A stretch of DNA of 64,000 nucleotides from Trichostrongylus colubriformis (Eukaryota; Nematoda; Chromadorea; Rhabditida; Trichostrongylidae), in contig OZ022259.1 of assembly GCA_963978905.1 (NCBI GenBank), positions 45,526,727 through 45,590,726 of the forward strand, written 5' to 3'. Both the position numbers and the translations under genes were made by a program. Shown here piece by piece: positions 28,519 to 40,793 of this stretch. The notes below the pieces were generated by a model, which did no database searches, had not been told where the DNA came from, and worked only from the letters and a program-made list of their open reading frames with translations. How positions within the stretch are numbered: position 1 is the first letter of the stretch; every line of letters starts with the position of its first letter.

Positions 28519-28641
28519 CGATTGAGGAGCTGCTATGAATTGACGAAGTACACCTGTGCTGATGAGGATGTGGGATTGAGAACAGATACTGACGTTCAAT
28601 CCACCATCGCGAACCTCATCTGCTGTCTCTGCCAACACTAA
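28519..28641 (+). other. Possible terminal coding exon, gene unknown
   Basis: After a good acceptor (TTTTTTTTTCTGTCATACAG) the frame is open for 40 codons (RLRSCYELTKYTC, ADEDVGLRTDTDV, QSTIANLICCLCQH) and ends in TAA. Its composition is protein-like, with five Cys. A possible first exon lies at 27309-27418, from an ATG (MNSGEVKMSECTNSSEEL) to a GTGAGC donor. I could not link the two in frame through intermediate exons, and I recognise no family. Confidence 0.35.
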
Positions 28642-28793
28642 ATGCAAATGGTGGAATTATAACCACATAGTGAAATTATGTATGTGTTTACCGTAGTTGT
28701 TCGAAGTACGAAACTCTTGGAATTTTTCCTTAAATTTAACATTTTTTGGTAATAGGCCAAGTAATTGCTTAGCCTTTTCTTGTGCAGCAAATA

Positions 28794-29722
28794 TTAGGTT
28801 GTTCGGAAAGAAATGCGCGTTGAATTTTTTGAATTTGTCTATTTACTTCTCTCCTACTATAGAAGATTTTTCGAAGCAGCTTTGTCCATTAGGAAGAAAT
28901 CTTTATTGTACATCTTTTGGTATATTTTTAAATATTTTTCAAATGTATGTAATATTTATATATATTTTTGAAAATGGGTACCGCACCAGCTGAGCGACGC
29001 AAACAAGGCAACACGAGTGGCATTAGCCGGAATTCTTCTTCGTCGCTCCAAGGACAGCGCTTTCTTCAACTCTATTGTTACATCGGATGGGAAATGGATC
29101 TGCTTCGACTACGCACTGCGAAAAAGACAGTGTTCAAATGCCGGATACACTCCAAAGCCTACTCCGAAACCGCATATACACGGCAGAAAGGTGATGCTCT
29201 GTATTCGGTGGAGCAGCAAAGGTTTGGTGTTCTTTGAAGTTCTGGATTCGGGTCAAACAGTTACGGCGGACATCTACGAAAGATCATTTGAACCGCGTGG
29301 ACGAAGCACTGCGTCGTCAAGGTGTCGAATCAACGTCGACAAAGTTCCTCTACGACAACGCTCGTCCACATGTCGCGAAAATCACTTTGTGAAAAAAATG
29401 ACGCGTTTGGCTGGGAAGTCCTGCCTCATCCGCCTTACAGCCCGGACTTAGCACCATCCGATTACCATCTGTTTCGGTCGCTGCAGCACTCCCCGGCCGA
29501 GAGAAAGTTCACAACCGCGAAAAACTCCTCCTCTGGGTGTCCAACTACTTCGAGTCGCAGCCGGCCGAGTTATTCGAAAGAGGAATCCATTCGTTGCATA
29601 AACGTTGGCAACAAGTCATTGATAGTGATGGAGATTATCTTTTGAATTAATCTTGTTTACTTTCGTTTTTATAATAAGAAATTGTTTGAACTCAAACGCG
29701 CATTTCTTTCCGAACAACCTAA
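28794..29722 (+). mobile_element. Mariner element M2, N-terminal deletion and frameshifts
   Basis: Inverted ends TTAGGTTGTTCGGAAAGAAA and TTTCTTTCCGAACAACCTAA are flanked by TA (28792-28793, 29723-29724). The catalytic domain begins at KWVPHQLSDANK and contains IVTSDGKWI (first Asp), LYDNARPHVA (second) and PPYSPDLAPSDYHLF (third). All three are present, but they lie in different frames separated by at least two frameshifts near 29287 and 29390. The end WQQVIDSDGDYLLN is followed by TAA. The DNA-binding third is missing. The termini differ from M1, so this is a second family. Confidence 0.92.
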
Positions 29723-29724
29723 TA

Positions 29725-32700
29725 TCTCCTTTGGAGCGCAGAACATTAGAGCCGTCGTCGGGGTGTCGTGGTGAGACAGTGTTCTTTTAAACATATTATG
29801 CGGTGAGGCGAAAAGTTTGAATTTGTTGATAGAACATAGTAAATCTGTTTACATATGCCAGAGTTTCATTTCATCTGTGCTAACGCAAGTTTGCTTTTCG
29901 ATGCCCCTTGTTGGTCTTTATCAGACCCAGGCTACTTTCATGATTCATTATGAAGCTAACTCATGCTGATACTGTACAATGTGTCTGCGGTGAGTCTGAC
30001 GTCTTTTAGTGCAACAAAAAGCAGCTTGCTTCAGCACGTACTGGTAGATGTGTTTTTTAACTGTGAATGGGGAATTCCTGTGTTGTTGGATATGTTGTAG
30101 GTTATGGAATACGAATCTTCTTTCGTCCATCAAAGAAAAATGAAGAAAGTTGATTTCAAAAATCAATTCTTGGAAATCCAGTTAAAGCTGTGCTGAATTT
30201 TGGGCAGTGCCTAGGCTGACCCACGCAGTTTCATCTCTTCGCTATCGGTGGGCTGTTACGCCAGTCCAGCTTATCGCTTAAAGGAACCGGAAGGGGTCCG
30301 AAACAAGAGGGAAATGCAAGGAAACAAGCATTTTGTAACGAACACTCAAGGTTAGAGGCGATAGTAGGCGAAAAAACCCGGACTTAAGAGCGCGACGCTG
30401 CGGTGTGTATTTGCATCCCATTCGCATCCAACACACAGAGTTTCCGAGTTGTCCGCTGTAGGAGACGGGCCGCAGGCCATCGTTAGTTGTAGCACCTGAC
30501 TCCCAGCGCAGCGTGAGCCAAAATTACCACCTCCGGTGTCTTTAACAGGCGAAATCGCTGTAGATAGAAGTTCCATTCTCAGTAGGAGTAAAATTAGTGA
30601 CTTGCTATAGTTCCTTCCTTATTCCTCCTTTTTCTGTTCAAAATTCTGCACGTAGTTGCTCTGATGTGATAACATTCAATCTAATGTTAGGTTCAACAAT
30701 GCACACCCTGTTCGGGTAAATTTAACGCGAAATGCACCTCCCTTTTTTCATGATTTTTTTTTCTCAAAGTGCATCTATGAGTGCCGTGTTCTGTCTGTGA
30801 GAGGCACCGTGTGGGTATGTGTGTGTGTGTGTGTGCGAAAAATGCACTTTTTTATTGGGTTTCTCTCGAAACTGTGTTTTTCTGCTTCATTTCAGGGAAG
30901 AACCCAAAACAGAGAGTGCAACGACGAAAGGTGTTTGCTCACGTACTCATAAGTGTGAATGTCTTCTCTCGGAATGTTGAAAACCGATCCACACCCTCTG
31001 TTAGATTTGAATAATTTTCTCGATTCTATTCAGTATTCGAGCATATTGTCGAAAGTTACTGGTAGCAACATATAGACCGTCACGTGTGGCATGTGATACA
31101 TGAATTGTGATGAATTTCGTTGTTATAGGGCTTTCGTGCCTGTTTATGCGGCTCGATGAAACATTTTTCAAAAATATTACATCGAAATGTATCTTTGCGC
31201 TTAAGATTCGTTTTAAGCTTCAATAGTCCTTAACCGCCGAAAGAAGTTTCGCTGAAAAAACACGAACATCTCGAGCGATCAGCGTCGGAGAAGCCACAGT
31301 GCTGCAATATTTGGTTTGAAGTCTTTTTACCTCTGCACCTGGGGATTTGTGGTTGACCATTTTGTTTTCCGTGGAAAGCATGCGCGACAGCGATAAATTA
31401 ACTTAATTATAATTGCTTCATGTGTGGCGAGGCATAGGATTACCTCAGCAGGATTTCAATAAAAGCTCTATCACAGGTCTCCAGTCGCTAATTCGTATAG
31501 TTTGGACTACCATGAGGTTAATCTAAGATTAAACTAGATGTTCAGAGTAAGTTCACTTCAGCCAACTTTTGAATTGCTACTCACTGTCCTTGAAAGTAGC
31601 AGTATCTTTAGCAACATCTTGAATCTCGAAGCCACTGGGTTTACTGTCTCTCTTCAGTCGTATAGCGAGACGTGTGTATGCTAGGCATTCATTTTCTTAA
31701 AGACAGCATTAGGGGTAATGTGGTTATTGAAAAATCCCTGAAAGAAGTTACTTACATGGGAACTATGAGCCCAAGAAGGCTATCTGTGGCGAAATCCCGG
31801 CGAAAAAGTGCGCCTCCGAGGTGTAAAAACGACGCCACTGATAAGAGCTGACGCCTTTGGATGATCGACCCCGCCTCTAAGCGACGTGCTACCTGGATGG
31901 CTACGATGGGAGCGGCCAAGGATGTGCGGTGAGATCGAAGGTATTGCAGCGCGCTTTTGCAGTTCTAGCCTTAAGTTCACTCCAGGAAAACGATGCTGTC
32001 GTATTTCCATGCATTCCCTTATGTTTACTTGGCTGTATGCCAATGGAAATTTCGTTCGGAGTATCCGCCTCTTGACAGAAAGGTCGTCCGCGTTGAGGAC
32101 GAACGAGAGAAGGGTCCAATTTCTCGGGTTCTTGGCCATTTCCATCCGTTTTTTTCGCTGTCCTGTTACTAGGCATCTCTACTCTCAGATTCACTACTTC
32201 TTTTACTTTTCGTCCGAATTTCCTCTAATGCTCCCTTAAATTATTTTTTTTTCGAGTTGGTGATCGTATGATCACACGTCTGAAGTCGACCCTACGGATG
32301 TGTTGTTTTTGGGGAGGACGGTAAGATGGTAATTGGTGGAGAGGAGGTAATGTTAAGCTTTACAATTGCTCAACGAATAATACCCCGGAACCCCTCCTGG
32401 TAGGAGTGTTTCATTGCAAGTAGTGATTCATTGCATGGCCCATTACGTTGGATAATGAGATAATTAGTATAATTATTGTGAGTCGTACCTTGTCTTACGT
32501 GTTTTTTTTTTTTGTATGTTTTAGTTATGATGGAAATTAAACACACCTCCTGACAGAGTCATTCGCTTAAATTAAGGATTGCGAAAGTCAGGCGAAACAC
32601 TCTCAGTGACTCATCATTTCCCGCTATGGTAACAGCGAAGCAGTCTTCTCCCGTGCCAGCGATAGACTATTATGACTTGATTCTTGGCATGAGTGCTTAT

Positions 32701-35700
32701 TGGAACCTGTTCGGCAGCGTCTCTGCGGGCGGTGTGCGCTACGGGCGGTGCGCTGTTAGCAGTTGTTTGATGACAATAAGGTCTTGTACAAGAGACACAA
32801 ATCATAGCTCCTTCAGGTACTCCGTGCTGCTATAGTGATTCTCTCTTATTGAACTGTTAATGCATCTCCTCATTACGTCTTTTCATACCCCATAATGGGA
32901 CATCGCGTCAGCTGATCCCTTCTGAATGCACTATTAGCCCAATTTTCGCTTGACATTATTGTGGCTTTTATATGTGTATCAGCAGGTATCAACGTAAGTG
33001 TGTCCGTTATATTCTTCTAGACTAGTTCGGTGCTAATTAACTGACCTTGGAGGGATTGAAGGCTTGATTGGAATATGATGGCTGGTTAGTTATATCTTAT
33101 ACTGCGCGTGTCATTGCAGCATTACTTTATACTGCCCTTCTTTTTTTGTACCTTTCAATATTATTGTATGTCATGGCGCTGTTGTGCTTGTATGAATTCA
33201 AAGGCTGATGACAGTCTCGTGATTTTGTGATTTTGTGGTTCGCGATATTTCCGCACGTGAACAGCGTTGCAGAATCTCCACGCCACAGAATCGCGTGCCA
33301 AAAGTGCGACACCACAATAATCGGAGTCGCGAAGGCTGACGTTGGCCATTGTTAGATCAAGTACAGGAGCCGCGTTGGTTCTAATGAATTCATGGTTACA
33401 CACTCCATTTGTTTATGATCGGGTTCATATCAGCATTTCAAATTACTGGTTGTAGCTATGGTGTTCCATTTGGAATTCATTAGCGGACGGTGACAGCTCT
33501 ATTTTTGAAAGTTCAGGCAATTCGGTCAGACGTGACTTGTGTCAGTCAGCTGATAGTTGTTTTGCTTGCATAGTTCTATGAGCTGCATCAAAGAACTCCA
33601 GTGTTTTGTGACAGGCCGGCTGAATCCACTTTATCGTTTTATCAGGGGGTTCCTGCCAAGTAGAGATAGTTTTTTGCGCGCGTCTTGTTCCTTATCTGCG
33701 TTCTTTCTTCACCATTTCCTTCAGAACCATGTTGTTTGTTGTGCAGAATCAACAAATTCCTGTTTTCTCTTTTATTATGTTCTCTAATGGGCGTCATATT
33801 CTTGCTGAATTGTTACAGCCCGAGACCAGCAAACATTTTTCGTTCGAAATTTGCCTGTTTTCGCGCTGTACTCACGACATTGCCTTGTGTTTCCAATGTT
33901 CATAGATCATTATTTTTTCATATGATGTTTGCATAGGTGATGGGCTGACTAATCGACACGAATGCAGTGGATCCCATGGGGTGAATCTTCGGTGTAATTC
34001 TGCGTCATAGACGTAGGGGTGATAGGATGAGAACCAGAAGAAACTTCTTAGCGACAGCGAAAGTCATGACAAATGGGGAAAGGAATTGAAGTGGTGATGC
34101 TGGACATCAATGAGCGAAATAGTTTCGAGTACCTGGGTTTTTTTTACGTTCGCTCTGGGTATCCTTCCAGAAGCGCCGCCATTGTGATAAATTTGTTTCC
34201 ATAGGATCCTCCGATTTTTTATTCATTCACGGCTATTTTAACTCCGTCCCTTCATTCGCACTAGGAGCATAATGCACTTTCGAGCATCGCGGGAAGTGCC
34301 TTTTAATACGAAAAGGCTCTTACGTTATTTGGATGTCCTTGTTTCTATTAGGTTGACGCATAAGTCTTGCGACACATACGACTTTTCTTTCGGCACGTTG
34401 CTTCCCCAAACTCAAGATATATGTATATCAGTGATAATCACCATTGTCTTCCAGCACAAACCTCCAATGATTGGGTGGCCGCTCAATGCTCTTTGTGCAA
34501 AAGTTCAGATGCTTCCATTGGAGAAGCCCATGGATAAACAAATCAGCAGAGGCTAGATAATTGAACTTCTTACCTCCTAGGCAATGTTCAGGGTCCTGAT
34601 TGAGTAGTTATCGGAGTACCCTAGGATAAGTGAATACGTGGCATGAAACGGAACTTAAGTGCTCAGTACTTTTTATTTCCGCCTTATTTTTGCAGCATAC
34701 GGCCGCTTTACGGAAGACAAATGAGCTGCTTTTTAGAAAACGCTCGAAGCAAGTTTTAGCTAGTTCTGGAGTTGTTTGACACAAGCAGTAGTCGTTACAG
34801 TAGCACCGCCTGGTAAAATTCTGATTGTAGCATTCTTGAGAAAATTTGGAGCAGATAGATCTAACCTGAAATCCAGCTACTATCACAGGCACAGACGATT
34901 TCCCACTACTCTGTCAGTAGTGCCCCTTCACATGCTACACAGACAGTGCCCAGCTTTCATCTTTAATTATAATGTTTTGCAAATCATTCATCAATGGAGA
35001 AGCATTACAAAGTTTCCTAGCCACTCATACTGCTGTCTTGTCTGACTCTTGAGTTGGTAAGGTATACCCAACTGCTTCCATAATTTCTTCGAGCCATAGC
35101 CATTGTATAGTCTGTCAACTGTCGTGTGGGTATAGTAACTGCTGGTTTTACTTAAAACGTTGACCTTTGAATTCGCTTTCAAACCACGAGGATATCATTC
35201 TGGCTAGGGCTCTAACCACCCGTGAATGGCTGAAGAATCAGATTCGCATGCCTGACCCAGAACCGATGAAGCAGCGGAACGCTGTAGAATGATAGGTGGC
35301 ATCATTAGTGAGTGTAGCGTAAGTAAAAACATCTGAGTTCCTAACTAGGGATCCTGGAGACGATTGTTATAAGTTATGGTTTTAAATATGGGTTAATGAA
35401 TTTGAGCTCATTCTTGATACAATGTAGCGAGGTCATCGCGTATAGATTTTAAGCAAGTGGTCGGAGCATGCTCTAATTCACTGTGGTAACTGAAACTTGA
35501 TCAAGTTCGAAGGCGAACCTGAGGAAATTTCGAAGTGTCGCAAGACTTATGCTCCTATGTAGCAGGACCCCATGCCCGTCGTAATTGTTGCTGCGTGATA
35601 GTATAATACTTTACAGTATTAGCTCCTTACGCATTTCCCGAGGAAACTAGGTGAAAGCATGTTTGTTTCGCTGTTTACTTAAATTATCTTTTTGATGTTT

Positions 35701-35880
35701 GCGTCTGTTGATTTGTTACGCAATATGGTGGCGAGCAATAGTTGATGAATCATGAGCCCCATTGTCCTTGAAATGGCTTTTTATGCGTAACCAGTTGGCG
35801 GGCGCACACTACTGTGCGCGAAACACCATGTGCGTCAGTAGGTCGGCCTGTATTGCTCTTTTTCTTGAGGACAGAGTATT
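29725..35880. other. Spacer without supported genes
   Basis: Besides R1 copy 3 it contains a GT microsatellite near 30817 and several short open stretches. Positions 31780-32240 are open in several frames on both strands, which reflects composition. Positions 32626-32780 (+) are open from ATG to a GTCTTG and encode DYYDLILGMSAYWNLFG; this could be a 5' exon. Positions 30896-30930 look like a tiny exon bounded by TTTCAG and GTGTTT. None could be assembled into a gene. Confidence 0.3.
30278..30560 (-). repeat. Dispersed repeat R1, copy 3 (internally deleted)
   Basis: It matches 47840-48020 on the same strand from AAAGGAACCGGAAGGGGTC through GTTTCCGAGTTGT and CGCTGTAG. It then jumps to the far end of the unit (CCAAAATTACCACCTCC), so the middle part seen in the other copies is missing. 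Confidence 0.6.
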
Positions 35881-36835
35881 TCAGTGCACACCCAGCCCAC
35901 CGTGGGTGGAGCTTAAATTAGTCCATGTGTGGTCTTCACTTCTTGTCCCATGCTCTACCCATCCAAACTTGTCCCCATCTCCACAGGTCGTTTTTCATGT
36001 AACGTCCAAGCTCCGCCCACCAATTTAAATGCTACGCCCACTGTGCCCTGCATTCTTTCCTGACCTTCAGAAACTCATCCCTGACCTTGATCCATCTTCT
36101 CCCTATGTTTGGGGCACATTCAAACACAATCAACAATTTTTGAACATTCCACGACGGCCCCGCCCATTATGGGCGGAGCTTAACTTGGTCCATGTGTGGT
36201 CTTTACTCAGTGTCCCATACCGCATTTGTCCCCATCTCCACAGGTCGTTTTTCATGTAACGTCCAAGCTCCGCCCACCACTTTAAATGCTCCGCCCACTG
36301 TGCCCTGTATTCTTTCCTGACCTTCAGAAACTCATCCCTGACCTTGATCCATCTTCTCCCTATGTTTGGGGCACATTCGAACCCAATCAACAATTTTTGA
36401 ACATCCCACGACGGCCCTGCCCATTATGGGCGGAGCTTAACTTGGTCCATGTGTGGTCTTTACTCAGTGTCCCATACCCTACCCATACCGCATTTGTCCC
36501 CATCTCCACAGGTCGTTTTTCATGTAACGTCCAAGCTCCGCCCACCACTTTAAATGCCCCGCCCACTGTGCCCTGCATTCTTTCCTGACCTTCAGAAACT
36601 CATCCCTGACCTAAATCCATCTTCTCCCTACGTTAGGAGCACGTTCGAACGTAATCAACATTTTCGGGTTGAAAGCTAAACATTCCAGTGCACGCCCCGC
36701 CCCCGTGGGCGGAGCTTAATTTGGTCCATGTGTGGTCTTTACTTCCTGTCCCATGCCCTACCCATCCCACACTTGGCCCCATCTGCACAGGTCGTTTTTC
36801 ATATGATACCTAATTTCGTGACAGACGGAGGGACA
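35880..36835. repeat. Tandem array of four ~257-279 bp units
   Basis: The landmark GTCCATGTGTGGTCTT occurs at 35921, 36188, 36445 and 36724, giving periods of 267, 257 and 279 bases. Each unit also carries CACAGGTCGTTTTTCAT, CAAGCTCCGCCCACC, TTCTTTCCTGACCTTCAG and CATCTTCTCCCTA. GGGCGGAGC and GCTCCGCCC give each unit an inner inverted pair. After the array comes GACAGACGGAGGGACAGACG and TATATATAG. Open frames across the array arise from the repeat and are not genes. Confidence 0.88.
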
Positions 36836-36839
36836 GACG

Positions 36840-39229
36840 CCTTAGCGCTTTATATATAGTATGGATGGATCACCCTTGACCGCGCTTCTCGCAGTTCGGG
36901 TGACGGCTATATCAGAATAAACGCATCCTTGTATTGTCCTCATCCAAACTGCGGGAAGAGCAGTCAAGGCGCCTTTATCGCATGCGAGTTTGCGTCGCCT
37001 CAGTATTTCATGGTCGCAGAGTTGCGATAGTGTGACGTCGCCAAATAGTGATGTTGTGAAGCTGGACATCAGCTCATCGATTGTAAACGTATAAGTATCG
37101 GCCTCGACCTTGTTTTCTGCTATCGCTGGATCGCAAAGTGAAATCGCAGAACTTGTGGGTTTGCAAGGTAATTATGGCTACACTAGGCTCTCTGTGTCCT
37201 TAATTTTGAGTTTCCATGATATTTGTACACCCGATCTTTTCTCTGTTCTACCTTTCACCTGGCTTCTCCAGATGCTAATATTGATAATAATAAAATTTCA
37301 ATTGCTACATTTGTAAGCAACTCTAACGACTAACAACTGCTACGATGAGAGATTGGCGATTCTTTTTTCGCTCTGGGTAATCGATGGTAGTTGACTTGAG
37401 AGCATGTGTGGTGAGTTTGATGGTAGTGCAAGGGTGGCTAAACTTCAGCCCGAATTTCGTAGAAGATCATAGTTCTGCTCAAGCTCAAATTGTTGTCACA
37501 GCGCGTTTGATCTTGCATTATTGTGCACATGCAAACTCGAACGGGGCGCGCCATTGTGATGCTCAGCGTTCAGGCTATGATTCGCTTTTCAGTTGTTTCG
37601 AATTAGAGTTTCTCATGGGGTAAATCTGGGTGGGTAATTTTGCTGTTTATGCTCTTTGTATGTGGTTACTGTAGTACTTGTTTTCATCTTCGATCATCAT
37701 AGGGACGAAGGAGACATCCGAGATAATTGCGTTGCCTTTGCAAGTACTGCTTTGCTGCTCTTTATATTTGTAAGTAGTGAGAGTGCGACAGACGATGTCT
37801 GGGACAGAAAACGAGATTGCTCTGCAACGAAAAACAGATCGATATAATAAAGGAAGAAGAGTGACTTGTTTTGCCTCGGTAAGTCTAGGAAGGTATTGAC
37901 AATCAAAGGTGTTAGGACCAAGAAACAAATGAATATTGACTAGAAGTGTCGTGCTACCTGTCTGTGAATCGAGTCTTTCTAGAGCTAACAAAGTGTCACC
38001 TTTCCGTGATCGGTAACTGGTACCGTGGGTGGTCTGTTAAAAAGTTTTTGGTTCGGACGTAGCCCTTTCCCTTTCCTCTCCCATCAGCGACGCTGTTACA
38101 GGTCTTTTACGTTTTAGCAACAGATGTCTGTGACTTGAAAGTATGTTGATTGCGCGTACATCTTCAAGAGAGCAGCCATCATTGAAGATTTCATCCTTTT
38201 TCCAGTATTGTTCCCTGCTCTTAATTCTTTGGAATTATTGTTTTTGTTGCTTTGGCTGGTTTCGGGCAAAGCGGCATTGATTTTCTATTTAGATGACACA
38301 TCTTCATTCACTTGCACTCACTCTTCTTAATGTCATTGAAAGTTTTTTTTTTTGTTCTGATGTTTTGTTACCGAAGCGAAGAACCATGTCAGCGAATACT
38401 TGACCTAAGGCCCTCGAGGAATGATGTTAGAAATGAAAAGCAGTAGGAAATGAGGCAGAAAAATCGATTGTTGGCCATGAGACCGTGACAAATGAGAAAT
38501 TTATGGGCCGTTTCACCATGAATTTCTTGCCAGAATGTGATAAATGAGAAACAGAACTGAAATGGTATCCATTTCGTAATTGTAATTTTCTGCGGCCTCC
38601 TCTCTATCGGGCCTTCTATTCGCTGGGCTGCATTTTGATTGCCTCGCGTTCTGCTGCAGAAGGGGATAGGCGCAACTCGTTCGCACGACATCGATTCCAT
38701 TTGAAGTTTGCAGCGAGATGTATCTTTGTTTGATCTATATTGTTTCACTTCTCCCTCTGTAACTGACGCTTTGCTTAGCCTAGTGTGTCATCGAGTCACT
38801 GTGTAACTGCAATAAAAGATCACGGTACGGCGGGGTCGATATAATTCAATCTGGTGTATGGGTGGTATGATGAGGCACGTGATTGCCCTCGCAGACACAC
38901 CCCATATTTGGACAGACATGGCCATGCTGGCACTGGGAAATGCCAGGTGTTTGTATATTTTAATTTTCCCTATTTCTGGTTAGGTGTCCTAATTCGCCTT
39001 GCATTTTCCTTTATTTTGTTGCGTTCTTTGCATTTCTTGTTTTTGTTTTTAGAGCTTAAATTTTGGGGTTGGATCTGGATCCATCATTTCTTGTTCCATT
39101 CCTCTGTGAACTAGCAAGTGGGTTGTTCCATGAACACTTCATAGGATTTTTGCTCTTCGCTTTTGCTTTTGTGCCAGCAGCGGCTTGTGTCTCAATCGAA
39201 ATACTGGGGGAGTTTCGAAGTCTGTGGTT
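36840..39229. other. Spacer between tandem array and MITE copy 3
   Basis: No gene, RNA or clear repeat is supported. Short open frames (for example 37384-37623 +) lack recognisable motifs. Confidence 0.3.
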
Positions 39230-39624
39230 AAAGAAATTGTCTATGGAAAAATGAGATCCTGTGTTACCCATGTATATATGATGAATTTAACTAATAAGGG
39301 CCGTATGCAAAGTTTCACGCGAAAAAGTGAGAATTCGGCAAGGATACAGCTCCCCTAGTTCTCGGATGGGTGGGCGGGGCCTCCGAGACGGAGTGTGGAA
39401 CTGTTTACGTAACCTTATGTTTCTGCAATGCGTCTCCGACCGCGGTGGACGACGGGGTGGGCACTTGTTCAGAGGCCCCGCCCAACCGGCTGGGGCTTTG
39501 TGGTGCTGTGTCTTGGCCGGATTCACATTTTTCGCGTGAAACTTTGCATGCGACCCACATTAGGCAAATACAACATAAGTATTTGGATAATAGGAAAACT
39601 CATTTTTCCGTGGACGATTCCTTT
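39230..39624. mobile_element. Hairpin MITE family A, copy 3
   Basis: The right end is intact (CCGTGGACGATTCCTTT); the left end is decayed (AAAGAAATTGTCTATGG). TTTCACGCG, GGGCGGGGCC and CCATGTATATATG keep the family order. At 395 bp it is shorter than the other two copies, and no flanking duplication is left. Confidence 0.8.
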
Positions 39625-40770
39625 AAGCGCATAAAATGTTGCTAGCTTTGGCCAATTGTGCATGCTTTTATCGACTCTCTCAAATCGCCTCCACACTGTC
39701 CGCATGGCTGTGCAACTTCGCTTTGTTGTTTCCTTCTTTCGGCAATTTTCTCGGAATCTGACATCCATACACGTCCGCATCGTAAATTGCTCCCGGCGGG
39801 AAAGTCATTCGTTGCATTGCTTGCTAGCAAAGAGACATTCCGAATGTGCCTTTGCACCTTTTCTTGCGTGCTCTCCATCTCGTGTTCCCGTGCGAGGCTG
39901 CTAGCCTATCCACCATGGCTTCGTTGCATGATGAAGCATTAAAGAGAGAAGATGATCCTTTTCTTTCTGCCTAATCTGCCTCGTTCGGCTAGATTTATTC
40001 AGTGCCTGCCCTTCTCAGTCTTGAGACGTAGGCTGGCTGAAGCTGTAAGGGTCATATGTCCGTTTTCTTCTTGGAAAAGCTGATACAGCTAATGGCTGGC
40101 TAGAGACTGTAGTAGTTTCCTTCTCTTGTTGTGGTACTCTTAAGTGCAGGCCACTAATTGTAAGTTGCTAACGCTGAATCAGCGAGTCTTTAAACGGTTC
40201 TGTTCTGTTTCTTTGGACCGACGCTCGATTTTTCGGTGGTATCGCCTGCAGTGCACTTTTAGAGCCTCGATAAGTAAGCAAGTAGTGCATTGTGGTAGTA
40301 ATCTCGTCATCGCTGTCTTTGACGTGGAGTTAATGAAAATTGCCAGTAATTTCGTCATATGTATCTGTGATGCGTTACATTATGTACGATCTATTTTTTC
40401 TATTTCTCGTGATTATGCGTCACCTGAGCATGACATTCTAATTAGCTATATTTTCTTCTGGGTTTGTTGATTTCAATTTTCACTAATCTTAATGTGCATT
40501 ATGACTCATGAGCGTTCCAAGCGTACGTGTTTTTACATCGTTTTCTCAATTTTTTCTTCGATGATTTCCTTTATTAGCGTTTGTATAGCTGCTTAACTTC
40601 ACACCACTTTAAGTGCAAACATGTCGCTGTTGCTTGCACGCGCACAATTTCAGTGACCATCCACAAGTACAGTGGTGGGTGGTGTGAAGGGCAGAAGCAG
40701 TCCAAGTTAGCGTTGTGTAGCATTCGTGTGAATGACATTGCATCAATTATAATGATGTTGACGACGAGCG

Positions 40771-40780
40771 TTAGTTTCAG
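40771..40780 (+). promoter_or_regulatory. Acceptor 13 bases upstream of the BCAS3 start codon
   Basis: TTAGTTTCAG ends at 40780, and the first ATG of the BCAS3 frame is at 40794. The spacing suits a trans-spliced leader. The reading frame is also open upstream of the ATG, so an undetected 5' coding exon in the preceding kilobases cannot be excluded. Confidence 0.45.
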
Positions 40781-40793
40781 ATCCGCTGTTTGC

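Noticed and set aside
31780..32239. Frames of 97-121 codons on both strands
   Set aside because: Simultaneous openness in several frames and no motif indicate base composition. No splice signals support any one of them.
36029..36588. Repeated Pro-rich frames on both strands
   Set aside because: They are products of the ~265 bp tandem repeat, not a repetitive protein gene.
35880..36835. CRISPR-like array
   Set aside because: Units of about 265 bp, continuous similarity without spacers and the eukaryotic setting rule it out.
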